A DNA stretch of 64,000 bases from Zychaea mexicana (Eukaryota > Mucoromycota > Mucoromycetes > Mucorales > Lichtheimiaceae). The notes beneath the pieces were generated by a model. That model saw only the letters and a program-made list of their open reading frames with translations, was not told where the DNA came from and made no database searches. Position 1 is the first letter of the stretch; the number at the start of each line of letters is the position of its first letter. The DNA lies in assembly GCF_025766255.1 (NCBI RefSeq), contig NW_026516683.1, positions 372,001-436,000 on the forward strand, written 5' to 3'. Positions 47,365-60,038 of this stretch are shown piece after piece. The position numbers were made by a program, and so were the translations under genes.

Positions 47365-48570
47365 CAATTGTGAGTATAAACCTTTACAGAGAAAATAGGG
47401 GTTGAGAAGGTATGTGCCGAGCGAGAAAGAGAATAGACGAGCCGAACTGCTGGCTAATGAAAGAGGATAGAAGAACAAGAGAAAATTAAAGAAGAGAGAG
47501 AAGAAGCGAAAGCGGAAGAAAAGAGCGAAAATATGAAAAAGGAGAAGATCCCAATAGGTCTTTTATATGCTGTCCTTGCTTGTTTATATTTTTAACGTCT
47601 CTTCTGTGCAACCCCAACTCTTTTTTTTTTCCTCGGAGTGATAATGGCTGTCTTCATACTCTTAGCCCCCCTATTTATCTTTGTCTTTCCACTACTAGTC
47701 TCTACTATCGTATAAACACACAGCGTCTTCTTGACACATTCAATGCATGTTATACGATGTGTATGCTGGGCTAAAATAGTAATAATGATATTGCTTTAAA
47801 ACACCATTACTAATGCATCATGATATATCAAAACAAGTAATCATCATCATCATCATCAGCGGCTCGCACTTTCAGGAAAAGAGTGTGTCTCACCACACTA
47901 CACACGACACACGATACAGAACTAACGAGAAAATAATGTGGCGTCAAATGATCTGTGGACAGCAACATTTCATTTTGGGGCCGCCCGTTTCTACTACTTA
48001 CATATACTCGATAATGGATTGCTGCTGCTACTGGTGTGAGAAATCAGAATGATGGGCTTTTTTTATAGACACAAGAGAAAGAAAAAGAGACAGGTCCGTT
48101 ACACCGATGCTCTCGGTCCATTTCCATTCCCCCCTTCGTCTTGTTATTCATCCCCCGCTAACAGGAATCGTACATGCGAATGATGACTGCTTGCGATTTA
48201 TAGGGATATGTACGCTTGGTGCGGAATGATCTTATTGTTTATATAACCCTGGCAGGGCCACAAGAGAAAAAAGTAAAAAAGAGCGCGCACGCACAGCAAG
48301 CAGCCTTTTAGAACAATGCTATACGTAACACTCTAGCTAAACAGATGAGAGACCCCAAAGAAGTTTGGGGGATGGGGTATATGTACATCCTAGAGATCTC
48401 TCTCTTTAGACGCTGCCAGAAATGCTGTTAGTGCAACGTACTCTGCGCTGAGTTCTTATGCATAGTGACACAAAAGACTTCGCGGGTCCTCCATTCCGAG
48501 CTTCCGGCTCCTTTAACTTTCCTGCCGAAGGATTCTTCTTCCCTTGGTCGCATTATCCATATCACTCGCA
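47365..48570. other. Divergent intergenic region
   Basis: About 1.2 kb holding the promoters of the F-box gene (minus) and KXD1 (plus). Contains a CATCATCATCATCATCA run at 47838-47857 and AAAGAGCGCGCACGCACAGC near 48278-48298. No gene supported. Confidence 0.45.
47561..47570 (-). promoter_or_regulatory. TATA box (GCATATAAAA)
   Basis: On the minus strand GCATATAAAAGACC is found about 197 bases upstream of the F-box protein ATG at 47364, followed by A/G-rich leader DNA. No other TATA-like site is closer. Confidence 0.5.
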
Positions 48571-49180
48571 ATGAGTCTTCCGCAACATGTTGCAAAGGAA
48601 CTATTCAATGCATCGAGTGATGCTGATCTAAAACAAATGCAACAAGACCAGACCGATTGGTAAACTTGTCAAACAGCTCTGAAATTGTATTGCTTTTCAA
48701 ACTAACCCGCCATCTTATCCCACCCCCTTCTTTTCTTCTCTTGATTAGTCTGGCGATTTACCAATCCACACACGAGCAATTGGAGGCATTTAACGATTTC
48801 AGTAAAGCAAGATACCAGAACATCAACAAACATTTCGAATCGCATACATCTATGCTTAAAGAGATGAAACGGGATCTGGATAGTGTTTATACCAAGTTGA
48901 GGTAGATATAAAATGTGCGGGAGCATATATAAGAAGAAGCTTGTTATGCTTAGGTAACAGCTGCATTCTTCTCTTCGCTGGTTTCCGCGTTTCCAGGTTA
49001 ATTACCGCGAGAAAGAAAACAACAATGGAAGTACTATGAATGTATAGCTCAACGAGCCCTTTTTTTTTATCGCATTTGGTCAACAGAAAAGTCAAGGGCA
49101 AACTAGAGCAAAAGTATCCACTTGAAATGGGAAGAGCGCAAGCTCAATATCCAGCGCCAGTGACCGAGGATGACACTTAA
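48571..49180 (+). CDS. kxd1: KxDL motif-containing protein 1 homologue
   Basis: Three exons, 48571-48659, 48749-48901 and 49087-49180, give 111 residues. The hallmark is MKRDLDSVYTKLRKVKGKLE at the 2/3 junction (the K-x-D-L motif), followed by QKYPLEM, as in KXD1 proteins. Upstream, residues 10-70 are a heptad-like helix (LKQMQQDQ, YQSTHEQLEAFNDFSKARYQ, NINKHFESHTSMLKE). KXD1 belongs to BLOC-1-related complexes (BORC in animals, BLOC-1 in yeast) that act on endosome and lysosome positioning and on Rab recycling. Length matches the family (about 110-220). The C-terminus is short and acidic (TEDDT). All joins are in frame with canonical GT-AG splice sites. Confidence 0.85.
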
Positions 49181-49744
49181 AAAGTGAGTCTCAAGCGCTA
49201 TATAAAACTTGGATGGGTAGATTGAAGACTATATCAATCTTATGGTACTAGACACAGCAATCCAAAGTAAATAACCTGTCAATTGTATGGTGATTGATCG
49301 CCCGGGGAGTGCACAGCTATTGTACAGTTTTGATCCCGTTCATGTTATGGTATGCTGCTTTTGAATAACTCAGACGACATGGCGACCCTGAAGTCGCTAC
49401 GTGAAGGCTGTGTGATGACTCCATGGTGCGATACTAGCAATTATATGGTTACAGATTGGTATTATAAAATAAATTGCGTGGTGTTTAGGTGCTTCCACAC
49501 ACTCCTAGCAAATATTTAAGGAAAGACGAATTGGATGTGCTAGGCCAAAGAGTAGCAGTGGTAGATAGTAGAAGAATGGGATAGCAGCAACAACTGTTAT
49601 GGTCGATCAAATGTAGTTTATTGCACGGACCGTCTTCAAGCAACCAATTTCAAAGCCACAGATAGATCCGCTGCATCCCAATCTCGCTCTTTTTTTTTCT
49701 CACTCCACTTGGATTTCTTCCTCTCTATTCGTGTAATTTTGACA
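49181..49744. other. Intergenic region, promoter of adenylosuccinate lyase
   Basis: No gene. A TATTATAAAATAA word at 49460-49472 is about 280 bases from the ATG. The last 60 bases are T/C-rich (TCTTTTTTTTTCTC), typical of a highly expressed gene's leader. Confidence 0.45.
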
Positions 49745-51431
49745 ATGGCAACTCACGACAAGTACCAATCCCCACTGACCTCGCGTTATGCCTCCAAGGA
49801 GATGGCCTACAACTTTTCTGAGGACAAGCGCTACTCGACCTGGCGCAAGCTCTGGCTCAACCTTGCCATTGCCGAACAACGTCTCGGTTTGACCGATATT
49901 ACCGACGAAGCTATCGAGCAAATGCGCGCCAACATTGACAACATTGACTATGCTGTTGCTGCTGCTGAGGAAAAGAAGCGTCGCCACGACGTCATGGCTC
50001 ACGTTCACGCTTTCGGTCAGGTTGCTCCTGCTGCTGCTGGTATCATCCATTTGGGTGCAACTTCTTGCTACGTTACTGGTATGTTTATGTCGTCGCTGTC
50101 TAGCATCGAGAGAAACACGACAAAAAACATCAGCCGTTTCTGTTCTCCTTTGTGGTTTTCCCAGGAGTAGTGGTAGTAACAAACAACGTGACGATTTTAT
50201 TTAGACAACGGTGACTTGGTCATTCTGCGCGACGCTTACGATATTGTCATCAAGAAACTCGTCCACGTCATCGATATCTTGACCCAATTCGCAAAGACCT
50301 ACCGCGACTTGCCTACGCTCGGCTTCACCCACTTCCAGCCCGCCCAGTTGGTCACTGTCGGCAAGCGTGCCACTCTGTGGATCCAAGAGTTGCTGTGGGA
50401 TTTGCGCAATTTCGAACGTGCACGCGACGATTTGAAGCTCCGTGGTGTCAAGGGCACCACTGGTACCCAGGCCTCTTTCATGGCTTTGTTCAACGGCGAC
50501 CACGACAAGGTTGAGCAACTGGACCAACTGGTGACTGAATTGTCCGGCTTCTCTGAAGCTTACCCCGTCTGTGGCCAAACTTATGCTCGCAAGATCGACA
50601 TTGATGTATTGAACCCCTTGTCCGGCTTTGGTGCCACTGCACACAAGATGGCCACTGACATCCGTCTGTTGGCCAACTTAAAGGAAATTGAAGAGCCCTT
50701 TGAGAAGGACCAGATTGGTAGCTCTGCCATGGCCTATAAGCGTAACCCCATGCGCTCCGAACGTGTCTGCTCTTTGTCGCGCCACTTGATGGTCTTGGTC
50801 AATGATGCTCTACAGACCTCTGCTGTTCAATGGTTGGAACGTACTTTGGATGATAGTGCTATCCGTCGTATCTCCCTGCCTGAAGCGTTCTTGACCACCG
50901 ATATCCTGTTGACCCTATTGCAGAACATTTCTGAAGGTATGGTCGTCTACCCCAAGGTCATTGAGCGCCGTATCAACCAGGAATTGCCTTTCATGGCCAC
51001 CGAAAACGTCATCATGGCCATGGTCAAGAAGGGTGGCGATCGTCAGGAGTGCCACGAAGAGATCCGTGTATTGTCGCACCAAGCTGCGCACGTTGTCAAG
51101 ATGGAGGGCGGCGAGAACGATTTGATCGAACGTATCAAGAAGACCGACTACTTTAAGCCAATCTGGGATGAGGTAAGAAGCACGACGATTATGTTCCCGT
51201 CGCTTATGACTGTTGAGTGGTGGGGAGGAAAACAGCTCAAAGTAGGATAGGTTCTGATGGCGGGTCTTTTTACTGTGCACACCATAGCTTCCCAAGTTGT
51301 TGGATCCTTCCACTTTCATTGGTCGTGCACCCGAGCAAGTCGACAGCTTTGTCATCAAGCACGTCGAACCTGCCTTGGCACCCTATGCCGATGTCCTCAA
51401 GGAGCGAACAAAGGCCGAATTGTCCGTCTAA
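49745..51431 (+). CDS. ADE13: Adenylosuccinate lyase Ade13
   Basis: Three exons, 49745-50078, 50205-51172 and 51288-51431, give 481 residues, close to yeast Ade13 (482). The enzyme cleaves SAICAR to AICAR and adenylosuccinate to AMP, two steps of purine synthesis. The fumarase/aspartase-superfamily signature [16 protein letters not shown] is at about 283-298. Other family blocks are [12 protein letters not shown] with the catalytic-site histidine, [14 protein letters not shown] across the first intron, and [19 protein letters not shown]. The last exon restores [19 protein letters not shown] to the end at LSV. Codons are strongly biased to C-ending ones, pointing to high expression. It ends 188 bases from the Ubp6 stop, tail to tail. 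Confidence 0.97.
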
Positions 51432-51619
51432 AGAAAAACACAAAGCGCATACACAAACCATAACCCCATTTGATTTTCGATCATTCCCGTAACCTCTTCA
51501 TCAATTCGTTGTTTTTTCCATCTGCTTTTTTTTATGTAAACATTAAGATAAAAAGAACTTTCAGTATTGTATGCTGGTTGTTGTTGGTTTTTTTTTGGTG
51601 TGGTGGCCGTTTCTTTAGC

Positions 51620-54100
51620 TTAGTCAAGACGTTTTGCTCTATATAACACAATGTATGCTGTGTGCCAGTCACCGCCTCCGTCCAATCGTTCAATATCTGC
51701 GTCCTTGACAATGGACACCTTGTCATCATCAAACTTGTGCCATTCGTCTAAAAAGCACTTTTCAGTTAGCTTTGTCTTTCATTAATCGAGCTTTATGCAT
51801 ACAAGTCAGATGACAAACCATACCATCTCCCTTCTTGACCCAAGCGATGTAATGGCCTGTGCATAATCACCCCAAAAGGTTAATTACAGGGTGAGTGTTC
51901 TCGCGCTCTAAACCGGGTACGTAGTGCATCTTCCCCACTTCCCCACAGAAACTTTGACTCACCTGAATCAGCAGACCGACCCACATGAGTCAGCACAGCA
52001 CACAACTCGTACTGACCTGTCGGGTTGCCTCCGACATCCTTTAACAATTCTGGATCCAAAAAGTCGGACCAGTTCACCTTGTCTTCCGACGTATCCATAT
52101 CGGCTTGGTTTCCTCCTGACGATGATGCTGAAGACGACGACGCAGCACCGGTTTCCAAATCAATCTTGCGTCGTTTTTCGTCACGTCGTTTCGCCTCCTG
52201 CTGGTCGTCGATTTCCTTGAGCTTCAACTTGGCTTTGCTATATTTGTTTTGCAATTCGGGCGTGCACAGTTCCGTTGCATCAAAGTTTAAGGGAAATTTC
52301 ACTTTGCGCAAGATCTTGGCACGGATGCGTTCCTGGGGCTTCCAAAAGAATCGGATAAATTGGATGGGCAAGTATTGAGGTAGTCGGCTGACGCGTGATA
52401 CGCGTTCATATTTGGCGGTGCGGTCCAATGTCGGTGAGTTCTTTTCGATTTCTTCGGTAAGCGATTCTTTGATACCGTTCACCATGTAGTTTGTAGCTAT
52501 ATAATAGGAGTGTTTGATGTTTAGTCTCTTAGCAGTGAAGTGACATATATGTTTAGCGCAGGGGATTCTATTGGCACTTACTTCCAGTGATATGGCAGCC
52601 CAGCTTTGAAAATGGTTCAGAAGTAACAACCTTCTCTTCTTCGGGAGCATCCTTACACTTGAGCCTACCACCCATAATGGTTACTTAATGTACACAGTAA
52701 TTAAGGGGAAAAGAGGACTTACTCTGCCTGCATTTCGCCGGTCATGTACTGTTCAATGAAATTATGTCCTGTTGCATCTCCCTTGGGCAACTTGGCCTTC
52801 AACACGGATATCAATTCACTCCAACATTCTTCAGCATCCTGCTGCATTGGAACACCTCCTTGACCCGTTTGCGAGAATTGTGGGAACACTTGACGGAGCA
52901 TCTGCATACCGAGTCCATTAAAAAAGGGAGTTTAAACAACACACATGCACCAATCCGACTGTTCAAGTTTCAATCTTTACCTGCCAAAACACCAATGGAG
53001 GGAATCCTTCGCTATTACGACCCAGATCCTTGAACAGGTTCCGCAAGCTTGCAGTAAGGTTACCGCGGTTATCCACATTGGCAAGTCCACCCTCGTACCT
53101 TCATGAAAGTTTAAAAATCAGTTAACATCAGATCGACTCCTTTCTCTCCGGACTCGTTGTTTCACTTTTCTCGAAAACCTACTGATCCAGAGCACTATGT
53201 AATTCTGGCATAACACGAAGGCATTGTAGTGTTGAGTTCTAGGTAACAGTGAAAGAGACCGCATACTGTTTTAGATGTTGTCATTGCTAGCAAGCATATT
53301 AGTTTCGAAAAAAAATTGAATGAGTTACCATGTAACAGGTGTTGCCGAGGTTCTCCAAACCAGCAGGAATATCGAGCTATATGCGTAGTGACGGACCGCC
53401 GAGAATGTTTAGTTATAATCCATTTATAAGAACCACTGTGTTCTGTCTGTTTTAATTACCGCTTCAGCCTTCTCTGCGTCCGTCATATCTTCCAAAAACT
53501 GTGTGGGCTTCTCTGGCGGCTTTGGAAGCTCACCTGCTGTTCCCATCATCATCAATGTTTGTCCCTGTACATATAAATTGATAAAAGTGTATACGTATCA
53601 ATGTCATAAATCTCTCTCCTGATTCCGCGTTTCTCGCTTCTTCTCTACTCTCCATAACGCATATTCATCCATAATGCACCCTCTCACAATAAGTATATTA
53701 CTGGTACAACAACTAAACTTACGTTTTTGAGACTTAACTTGTTCAGATCAGTTGTGTCCTGGAAATGGATGCAAATGGTGAATAAATCCCTGCTAGAAGG
53801 GTGATGTTTTGTCCTTTCGTATACAGTCTAAGCGAATCGATAGTAACTAACCTTGAGCATGCCACCCTTAACCATGATCTTTTGACGTTCTGGTGGAACA
53901 CCAGTTTGCGAGTAAATCTGACTTTTGAAAAGCTCAGGGCTTTCGTCCGTGTCTTGATGAATGCACAAGAGAGTTTAACGCCCTTTAATACACAAGTTCA
54001 TGTACGTGTATGCATCCAACACCCGTTTTGCTTAATTACCGAGTTCAATATTCTCAAACTTTTTTCCGCTCCATTTAATGTTTACGTTGACGATAGGCAT
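51620..54100 (-). CDS. UBP6: Proteasomal deubiquitinase Ubp6 (USP14 family)
   Basis: Twelve minus-strand exons join in frame to 493 residues: 54100-54040, 53952-53852, 53758-53723, 53564-53460, 53376-53329, 53238-53183, 53098-52981, 52901-52723, 52664-52582, 52496-51963, 51856-51824, 51747-51620. Ubp6 docks on the proteasome base and trims ubiquitin from substrates. The N-terminal ubiquitin-like domain (MPIVNVNIKWSGKKFENIEL, KIMVKGGMLKDT) binds Rpn1. The catalytic Cys115 is in GLENLGNTCYMNSTLQC; the QQD box is MQQDAEECWSEL; His442 is in RSADSGHYIAWVKK, with GGGDWHTAYIVLYRAK at the end. Length matches yeast (499) and human (494) forms. A Ser/Gly-rich acidic insert (SSSSASSSGGNQADMDTSED) is in exon 10. 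Several exons are 33-61 bases. Confidence 0.95.
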
Positions 54101-55293
54101 TGTGGACCTAGTTTGTGCGCGAACAAGCAAAAAGAAGAGAACGCGTAATGAAACTCGGCCGCACGCACACACCTCTCTCTTCTTTTGGAAGAAATTGGGT
54201 CGCCGCTGCTGCGGTGGCAGACAACGAATATGCGTCAAGATTTTTTATATCAACGCTAAGGTTCTTATACGCGAAAAACATACCGTTACCCGAAGCAGTT
54301 TAATCACGCGCGCTACCTAAATAACGTCGCGAGAGAACGGTTCTACAGAGCAATAGCTTTGTATTGTACTTCTTTGGTAGATTAGAGAAAGCTGAGGGAG
54401 CGTTTGAAAAGAGGGAAACGCAACCTGTTGTTCATCATGCATCTTGAAGTCTTCTTTCCTTATTTCGGATTCTGTCTGTTCTTTTCACTGACATCACATA
54501 TTAAGGGCAGCTTTGATAACCAGTTTCAAAAGTTTTACATTCGAAAATATGAGCGTCAGTAACAACGACGAGATAATACTTACTACTATTTTCGTCCCAG
54601 GGAATTTAAGAATAATTAGGAGAGAGAAGCTATTTGAGATGAAAACGAGCAGATACATAATGGATTATACTGATAAGGCTATTCAATGGCAGGAATGTTT
54701 ACCTTCAGACCTACAAACACCAGTCTATTTGAGAGAGAGAGAGAAAGAGCTAAATGAGAATATAGTGAGCTGATCCATATTACGTTCTATCCAACTATCA
54801 TTGCTAATTATAACAGGCGCTCTCTACTAATAGTTGATAACGCTCGACACCTGAGAATATGCGGGCAAGAGGCGAGTGTGCCATTGTTTAAATGTGAGCG
54901 TGCAAAAGCTTAAAAAAACGAGAGCTTAAGGGATGAGCAGTGTGATCCTGCAAACCAAATGGCAGAAGAGAAGTTTCACTATTATAATACATCGATGGTG
55001 TTAAATGTATGTATTTTGTTAGTGTGCTTAAATCGAAATTACGGACAGTGTCGAAGAAAATGGGGCGTGCCAATATATAAAGGACGCGCATCAGCACGCT
55101 TTCGTTCTCCAGACATCTAGTTGCCTATTTCCTATTCGTTCTAATCCGCCAATCAGCGTTGTAGTGGTCTAGCGGAGAAAGCCTCGTTTGTTCTCTCCCG
55201 CACCAAGTTTTTGTCGCGTTCATTATCATTCTCGTGGTCATTCGCAACCTTACTCCTTTTTTAATCGCGCGCGTACCACCTTGACGAAAAGCT
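54101..55293. other. Divergent intergenic region
   Basis: Holds the promoters of Ubp6 (minus) and the nucleoporin gene (plus). A plus-strand frame at 54549-54773 (75 codons from the first ATG) has no recognised motif and no splice context, so I do not call it. Confidence 0.45.
55075..55084 (+). promoter_or_regulatory. TATA box (TATATAAAGG)
   Basis: CAATATATAAAGGACGCGC lies about 210 bases upstream of the nucleoporin ATG at 55294. Confidence 0.5.
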
Positions 55294-58200
55294 ATGAACC
55301 AGTTTGAAGTGCTCGCTACTGATGCTGAGCCCGCAATGAATGAATCCGAGGTAATTTCTATTGCCACTGGTTGCCCCTAAAGCAAGTTTGTATACAAGAT
55401 CAAGCATTAATATATTTTCGGATCAATGCGTTCAAAGGTGTTTCGATTCAGCAGTTTGGTTCCCGATGCTAGAGTAACACTTCAAGAAAAAAAGCCAGAT
55501 TCAGACGAATACGACCGATTTGATGTTGGAAGATACCCTCCTACGGTATCGCTGCTCGTGTGTTCATCAAAGTATGGATACTATGTTGCTGCGACTTTGG
55601 AAGGTTCGAATCTTTGCTCAATGCTTGCTACTTGGCTCATGTCAACCAATTGTGTATGTGTAATGCTCTTTAAATTCTAAACAGTTGAGCGTTTTTCCGT
55701 ATGCTTTACGTACTAGGGTTTGCATTTGGATCAACCAAAGCTCTACGAGACACGATCAAGGCATTAGAAAAGGGATCGACTGGACCTCTTAACGACAAAG
55801 TGCTGGTGCCTATTGCAGAAGGCCCGGTACACCAGCTGCGCATCAGCGCCGATCAATCACAAATCATTGTTGCTGTTGCTGGTGGTTGGATTTTGACCTA
55901 TAATGCTAAAGATATCTTTAATCAGGTTTGTCTATTCCTATTTATACTTTTCTGCCAAATAAATCAGGCAAGAGTGTCTTTTGTGGAGTATTAACACTTT
56001 TTTTGTGGATTTGCATAAAAAACCGATGTTAGAAAGAAAATACCAAGCCGGTGGCGTCGTTCCAACTCGAGTCGGATGTACTGGACTTGAGACCAAATCC
56101 TGACGTTATGCCCGAGCTCGCTGCAGTTATTCTAAAGGATAATACATGCAAACTCATCGATCTGCGCTCGGGCTCAACAACAGTTACTCTTGGTGATGAT
56201 ATTACTGCCGTGTGTTGGTCCCCTAAAGGAAAGCAGTTGGTGTGTGGTCGGAAGAACGGACAGTTCGTACCATTTGATGTCGAAGGATCTCAGAAGACAG
56301 TAATCGAGTTGCCAGAAGAATTGCAGAACAATGATCCTCCACCTTATGGTAAGCTGATCTTATGAATAAAGTGACTTGTGAATTCTATGGATAAAAGAGA
56401 GATACTTATGAAGAAAACACGGGTCATAGTTCTCGGTCTTCTATGGATTCAACCCAATGTGTTCTTGGTGGTATATGGTAAAAGCGAAGGAGCAGACGAA
56501 GTCGATCCTTCTCACGTCGCGTACATTGTTGATCGCAAATCCAGGACAACGGGCGGATTACAATATATACTACTTGACGACGTTACTGGTGTTTTTGGTG
56601 ATGAGCGAGGTCCCAAGATGTTTATGGAGCTGATCCCCAACTTTAGCAGCGACATGAAATATGCAGCCATCTTGGGCAACGCTGCTTCGACGGATTTCTC
56701 TGTTGTCGGTCAGGATGAGAATGGCGACTGGGCCACATACATTTTGCCCGAGAATGGATTGGCCATTATGCCATTATCGGATAATGACATGGACACCTAT
56801 CCTGTCGGTATGGCACTGGACTTTTCTGTATCAGAGGAACTGCCACCTTATGATCCGTCCGTCGATACTGAAGGTGTCAAGCCCCTGCCGGCTCTGTATT
56901 ATTTGAACGATGAGGATCATATGGGCGCATACTACTGTTTTCAGGAAACGCTAGCAAAGAATGGTGCCAAGTATACCGGTATGGTCAATGCGGAGGATGT
57001 GCAAACGGCAGCAGTTCCTGAGCCATCATCATCAACAACGTCGACAACAACAACAAATGTAAAGGAATCCATACAGGACCAAGAAGAACCAGCACTTACA
57101 GCAGCTGCTACGCAAACACCTGGGCAACAGCAAGAGCTAGAATCGACGGAACAGAAAAACAACGTACCATCTAATTTCTCATCCAGCCCATTTGGTGCCG
57201 CCTTACAACAACAAGGCGACAACACCAACAGTGGCTTTGGATCATTTGGAAGCCCAACTACATCAGGCAATACTAGTGGTGGATTTGGAGGTAGTAGTTT
57301 CACGTCGTTCCGCAATTTGGGTACGGCTACACCAACGTCGTCAATCCAAGCACCCAAGTTTGGCAGTAGCACAATTGGTGCACCTGCATTCGGATCAACC
57401 AGCTTTGGACAGCCTCCTGGTGACGCGCCCGTACAACAACAAAGCTTTGCCTCACTCGCCAAGAAGACCACTCCTACTGCCGCAGCACCGAGCAACTTGA
57501 TGGGCTCGGGTAGTTTATTTGGCGGTGCTGGCGGTAGCTCAAGCACACCCACTTTCGGCTCTTCCAGTTTTGGTGCTACTTCTGAAACTCCAGCCTCATC
57601 AACGCAAAACCAAAGTTTTGCGGATTTGGCAAAGCAATCCAAACCTGGCGCTTTTGGAACAGCAATATCAACGACACCAAGCCTTGGATCCACTGGTTTT
57701 GGTCAAACCTCTTTTGGTCAGACAGCTTTTGGATCTGCTCCAGCGTCATCAACTCTTGGTAGTGGTGGGTTTGCATCATTAGCGAAGCAACCTAACGCAC
57801 CTTCTAAAATCCCAGTTCCGTCCAGTAACTCGTTCGGCAGCGGGTCTTCATTTGGCAATACTTCACCGTTTGCGAAGACGACAACGTCCACACCTACGTT
57901 CGGATCAACAACTTCATTTGGTGCAACTCCACCTTCTGAAAAACCTGCAGCCGCTGCACCAGAAAAGTCAGTCGAGCCAACACCAACACCCACGCCGTCT
58001 GCATCCGAAAAAGATACCACACTAAAAGAACCAGTCGCTGCAGTCAAAGAGGAAGAATCAGAAACCGATAAGCTGCCTGCTCAACCAGTCGTTGAACGTG
58101 AACAAGATGAGAAGGAGAAAGAAGAACCAACAATCAAGGAAGAAGCACAAGAAGAAAAGAAACCCGGATTTGGTGGTTTTGGCGCCTTTGGATCCGCCCA

Positions 58201-60038
58201 AAAAGAACAGGGAAAGCCTGGTGTATCGACGTCGATTGGGTTCGGATCATTTGGATCGGCATTGGCCAGCGCTGCTGCTACTACAACGACGAGCACGCCA
58301 ACCACAGCACCTAAATCTGATCTGCTTGGATCGAGTACAACCGCTACAGCCTCTCCCACAGTTACAGCGTCAACAGAGGGATTTTTCGGTAAAGCAGCTA
58401 CACCATCACCAGCTTCATCAGAAACCATCACAGCCAAGGCAGAAGAGCCAGCACCACAAAAAGCATCTACGAGTTTATTTGCTGGCATGAGCTCTAAGCC
58501 ATCAGCCCCCGAGGCAAAGCCTGCTGCTTCAACCAGTTTGTTCAGTGGTTTAAGTGCACCATCAACACAAGAGCAACCACCAAAAACTACAACAGCAGGA
58601 TGGACGTTTGGCGATGGTTCAGCGGCATCCCCTGCTGCGCCTTCCACACTTTCTAAACCTGTCGAACCTGTAGCTGCAGCAGCAAAGCAAACATCCACTT
58701 TCCCAACATCTTCGCCAGCATCTACATCCAAACCAAGTACAGCAACAACAGCAACCAATGCACCTTCTCAGCCTGAGCCCCCCAAAGACGCAAAAGTCGA
58801 GCCAGAAATGCCAAAGCTTACTGCTAAAGATGTAAGTAGTTCTCTTGTGCTCGGCGAATCGAAGGGTGAGAGCTTGTGTCTTGTAAACTTGCTAACTATT
58901 TTACACTCCCTGTAGGGCATGGCGCAAGAATTCGAACGGGCATATCATACCATCAACATTGCATTGAAAAAGGTATTAAACCATGCAACGTCACTATTAT
59001 TTACCGCTTCCGTAGTGACTAAATTAAAACAACTCTTTTAGCTGGCAATGCGGCAAGACGAGCTCGCAACGCAAATACAACAGCAACAAAAACAACGACC
59101 TTCTGCTAAGGGCATGCGTGACCTAGGTGAATCTTTGGAATCATGGCGTATAGCCGATGCTCAAGATATCGCCGGTATCATTGAAACTATTGTCCAACAA
59201 GCCAAGGAAATCGAGCCACAAATTACTGAGCTATCCAAATCAATTGAATATTTTCAGGATGATCTCGAGAAACGTAAGTCTCATTAACTTCGGTTGTTAT
59301 CGTGAGCAGAACAGGATAGAAAAAGAGATTGTAAGACTTAAATCGCACAAACCGTCGATAGTGGAAGCAAAGAATAAGGTGATCGGAGAGTTGAAAGACA
59401 AGGAAAGTGATCCCGTGCTTGAGAAGGAATTAAACAAGCGAGGCTTGGATCAAGAGGTGGCCAAGAAATGGGACCGGATCCAGAGTCGAACCAAAGAGTA
59501 TGGCGACTTATTAAGCGACTTGGAAAACAAAATTCATGACGCAAAGAAGCGCAACAGGTCGCCTATTACGCCAGCTCATGACGCTAAGTAAGTCGGAACT
59601 ACTGCAAGAAATTGGATAATGAAGAGTAGAACTGGAGAATATATAAATGTACTGACTCCATCTGTCTGCCTTGTTTGATATAGACCCCTGAGTTTGTACG
59701 CATTACATGTGGTCCTTCGCGATATTGAATCCAAACTACGAAGCAAGCATGACCAACTCCGAGAAATTGAAAGCCGACTGGCCCGTTTACATTTTAAGGA
59801 CACCCATGCCAAGGCATCCAAAAGTTCTCGTCGAATCACCTTTGACGATGATGATAGCAGTGATGAAGATGAAGTGAACCAAGAAAAAGAAAAGGAGCCG
59901 GCCACAGCCTCAGAAGGAAAACCATGGTCCCAGCCCGTGGTGGACTATACCATGAAGCACCTCCGACGAGAGCGATTCTTGGATAAATTGCATCACTTCC
60001 AGCAGTACCAAGAATACACAACTATTGTCAATAACTGA
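55294..60038 (+). CDS. nup159: FG nucleoporin, Nup159/Nup214 type
   Basis: Nine exons, 55294-55350, 55438-55603, 55717-55925, 56033-56348, 56430-58831, 58916-58972, 59042-59273, 59320-59587 and 59684-60038, give 1353 residues. The first 400 residues are a beta-propeller (VHQLRISADQSQIIVAVAGG, ITAVCWSPKGKQLVCGRKNG, GLLWIQPNVFLVVYGKSE), the Dbp5-binding domain of the cytoplasmic mRNA-export platform. Residues about 500-980 are natively unfolded, with many FG, SFG and GFG repeats between Ser/Thr/Pro/Ala linkers and an acidic, Lys/Glu-rich stretch near 770-820. The C-terminal 300 residues, in exons 6-9, are charged and coiled-coil-like (EFERAYHTINIALKKLAMRQ, LYALHVVLRDIESKLRSKHD). This order (propeller, FG, coiled coil) is that of Nup159 and Nup214. 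Intron 7 is only 46 bases. Confidence 0.92.

Noticed and set aside
55150..55200. tRNA-like GTAGTGGTCTAGCGG sequence
   Set aside because: It resembles a D-arm, but no anticodon stem or GGTTCGA-type T-arm follows at the right spacing.
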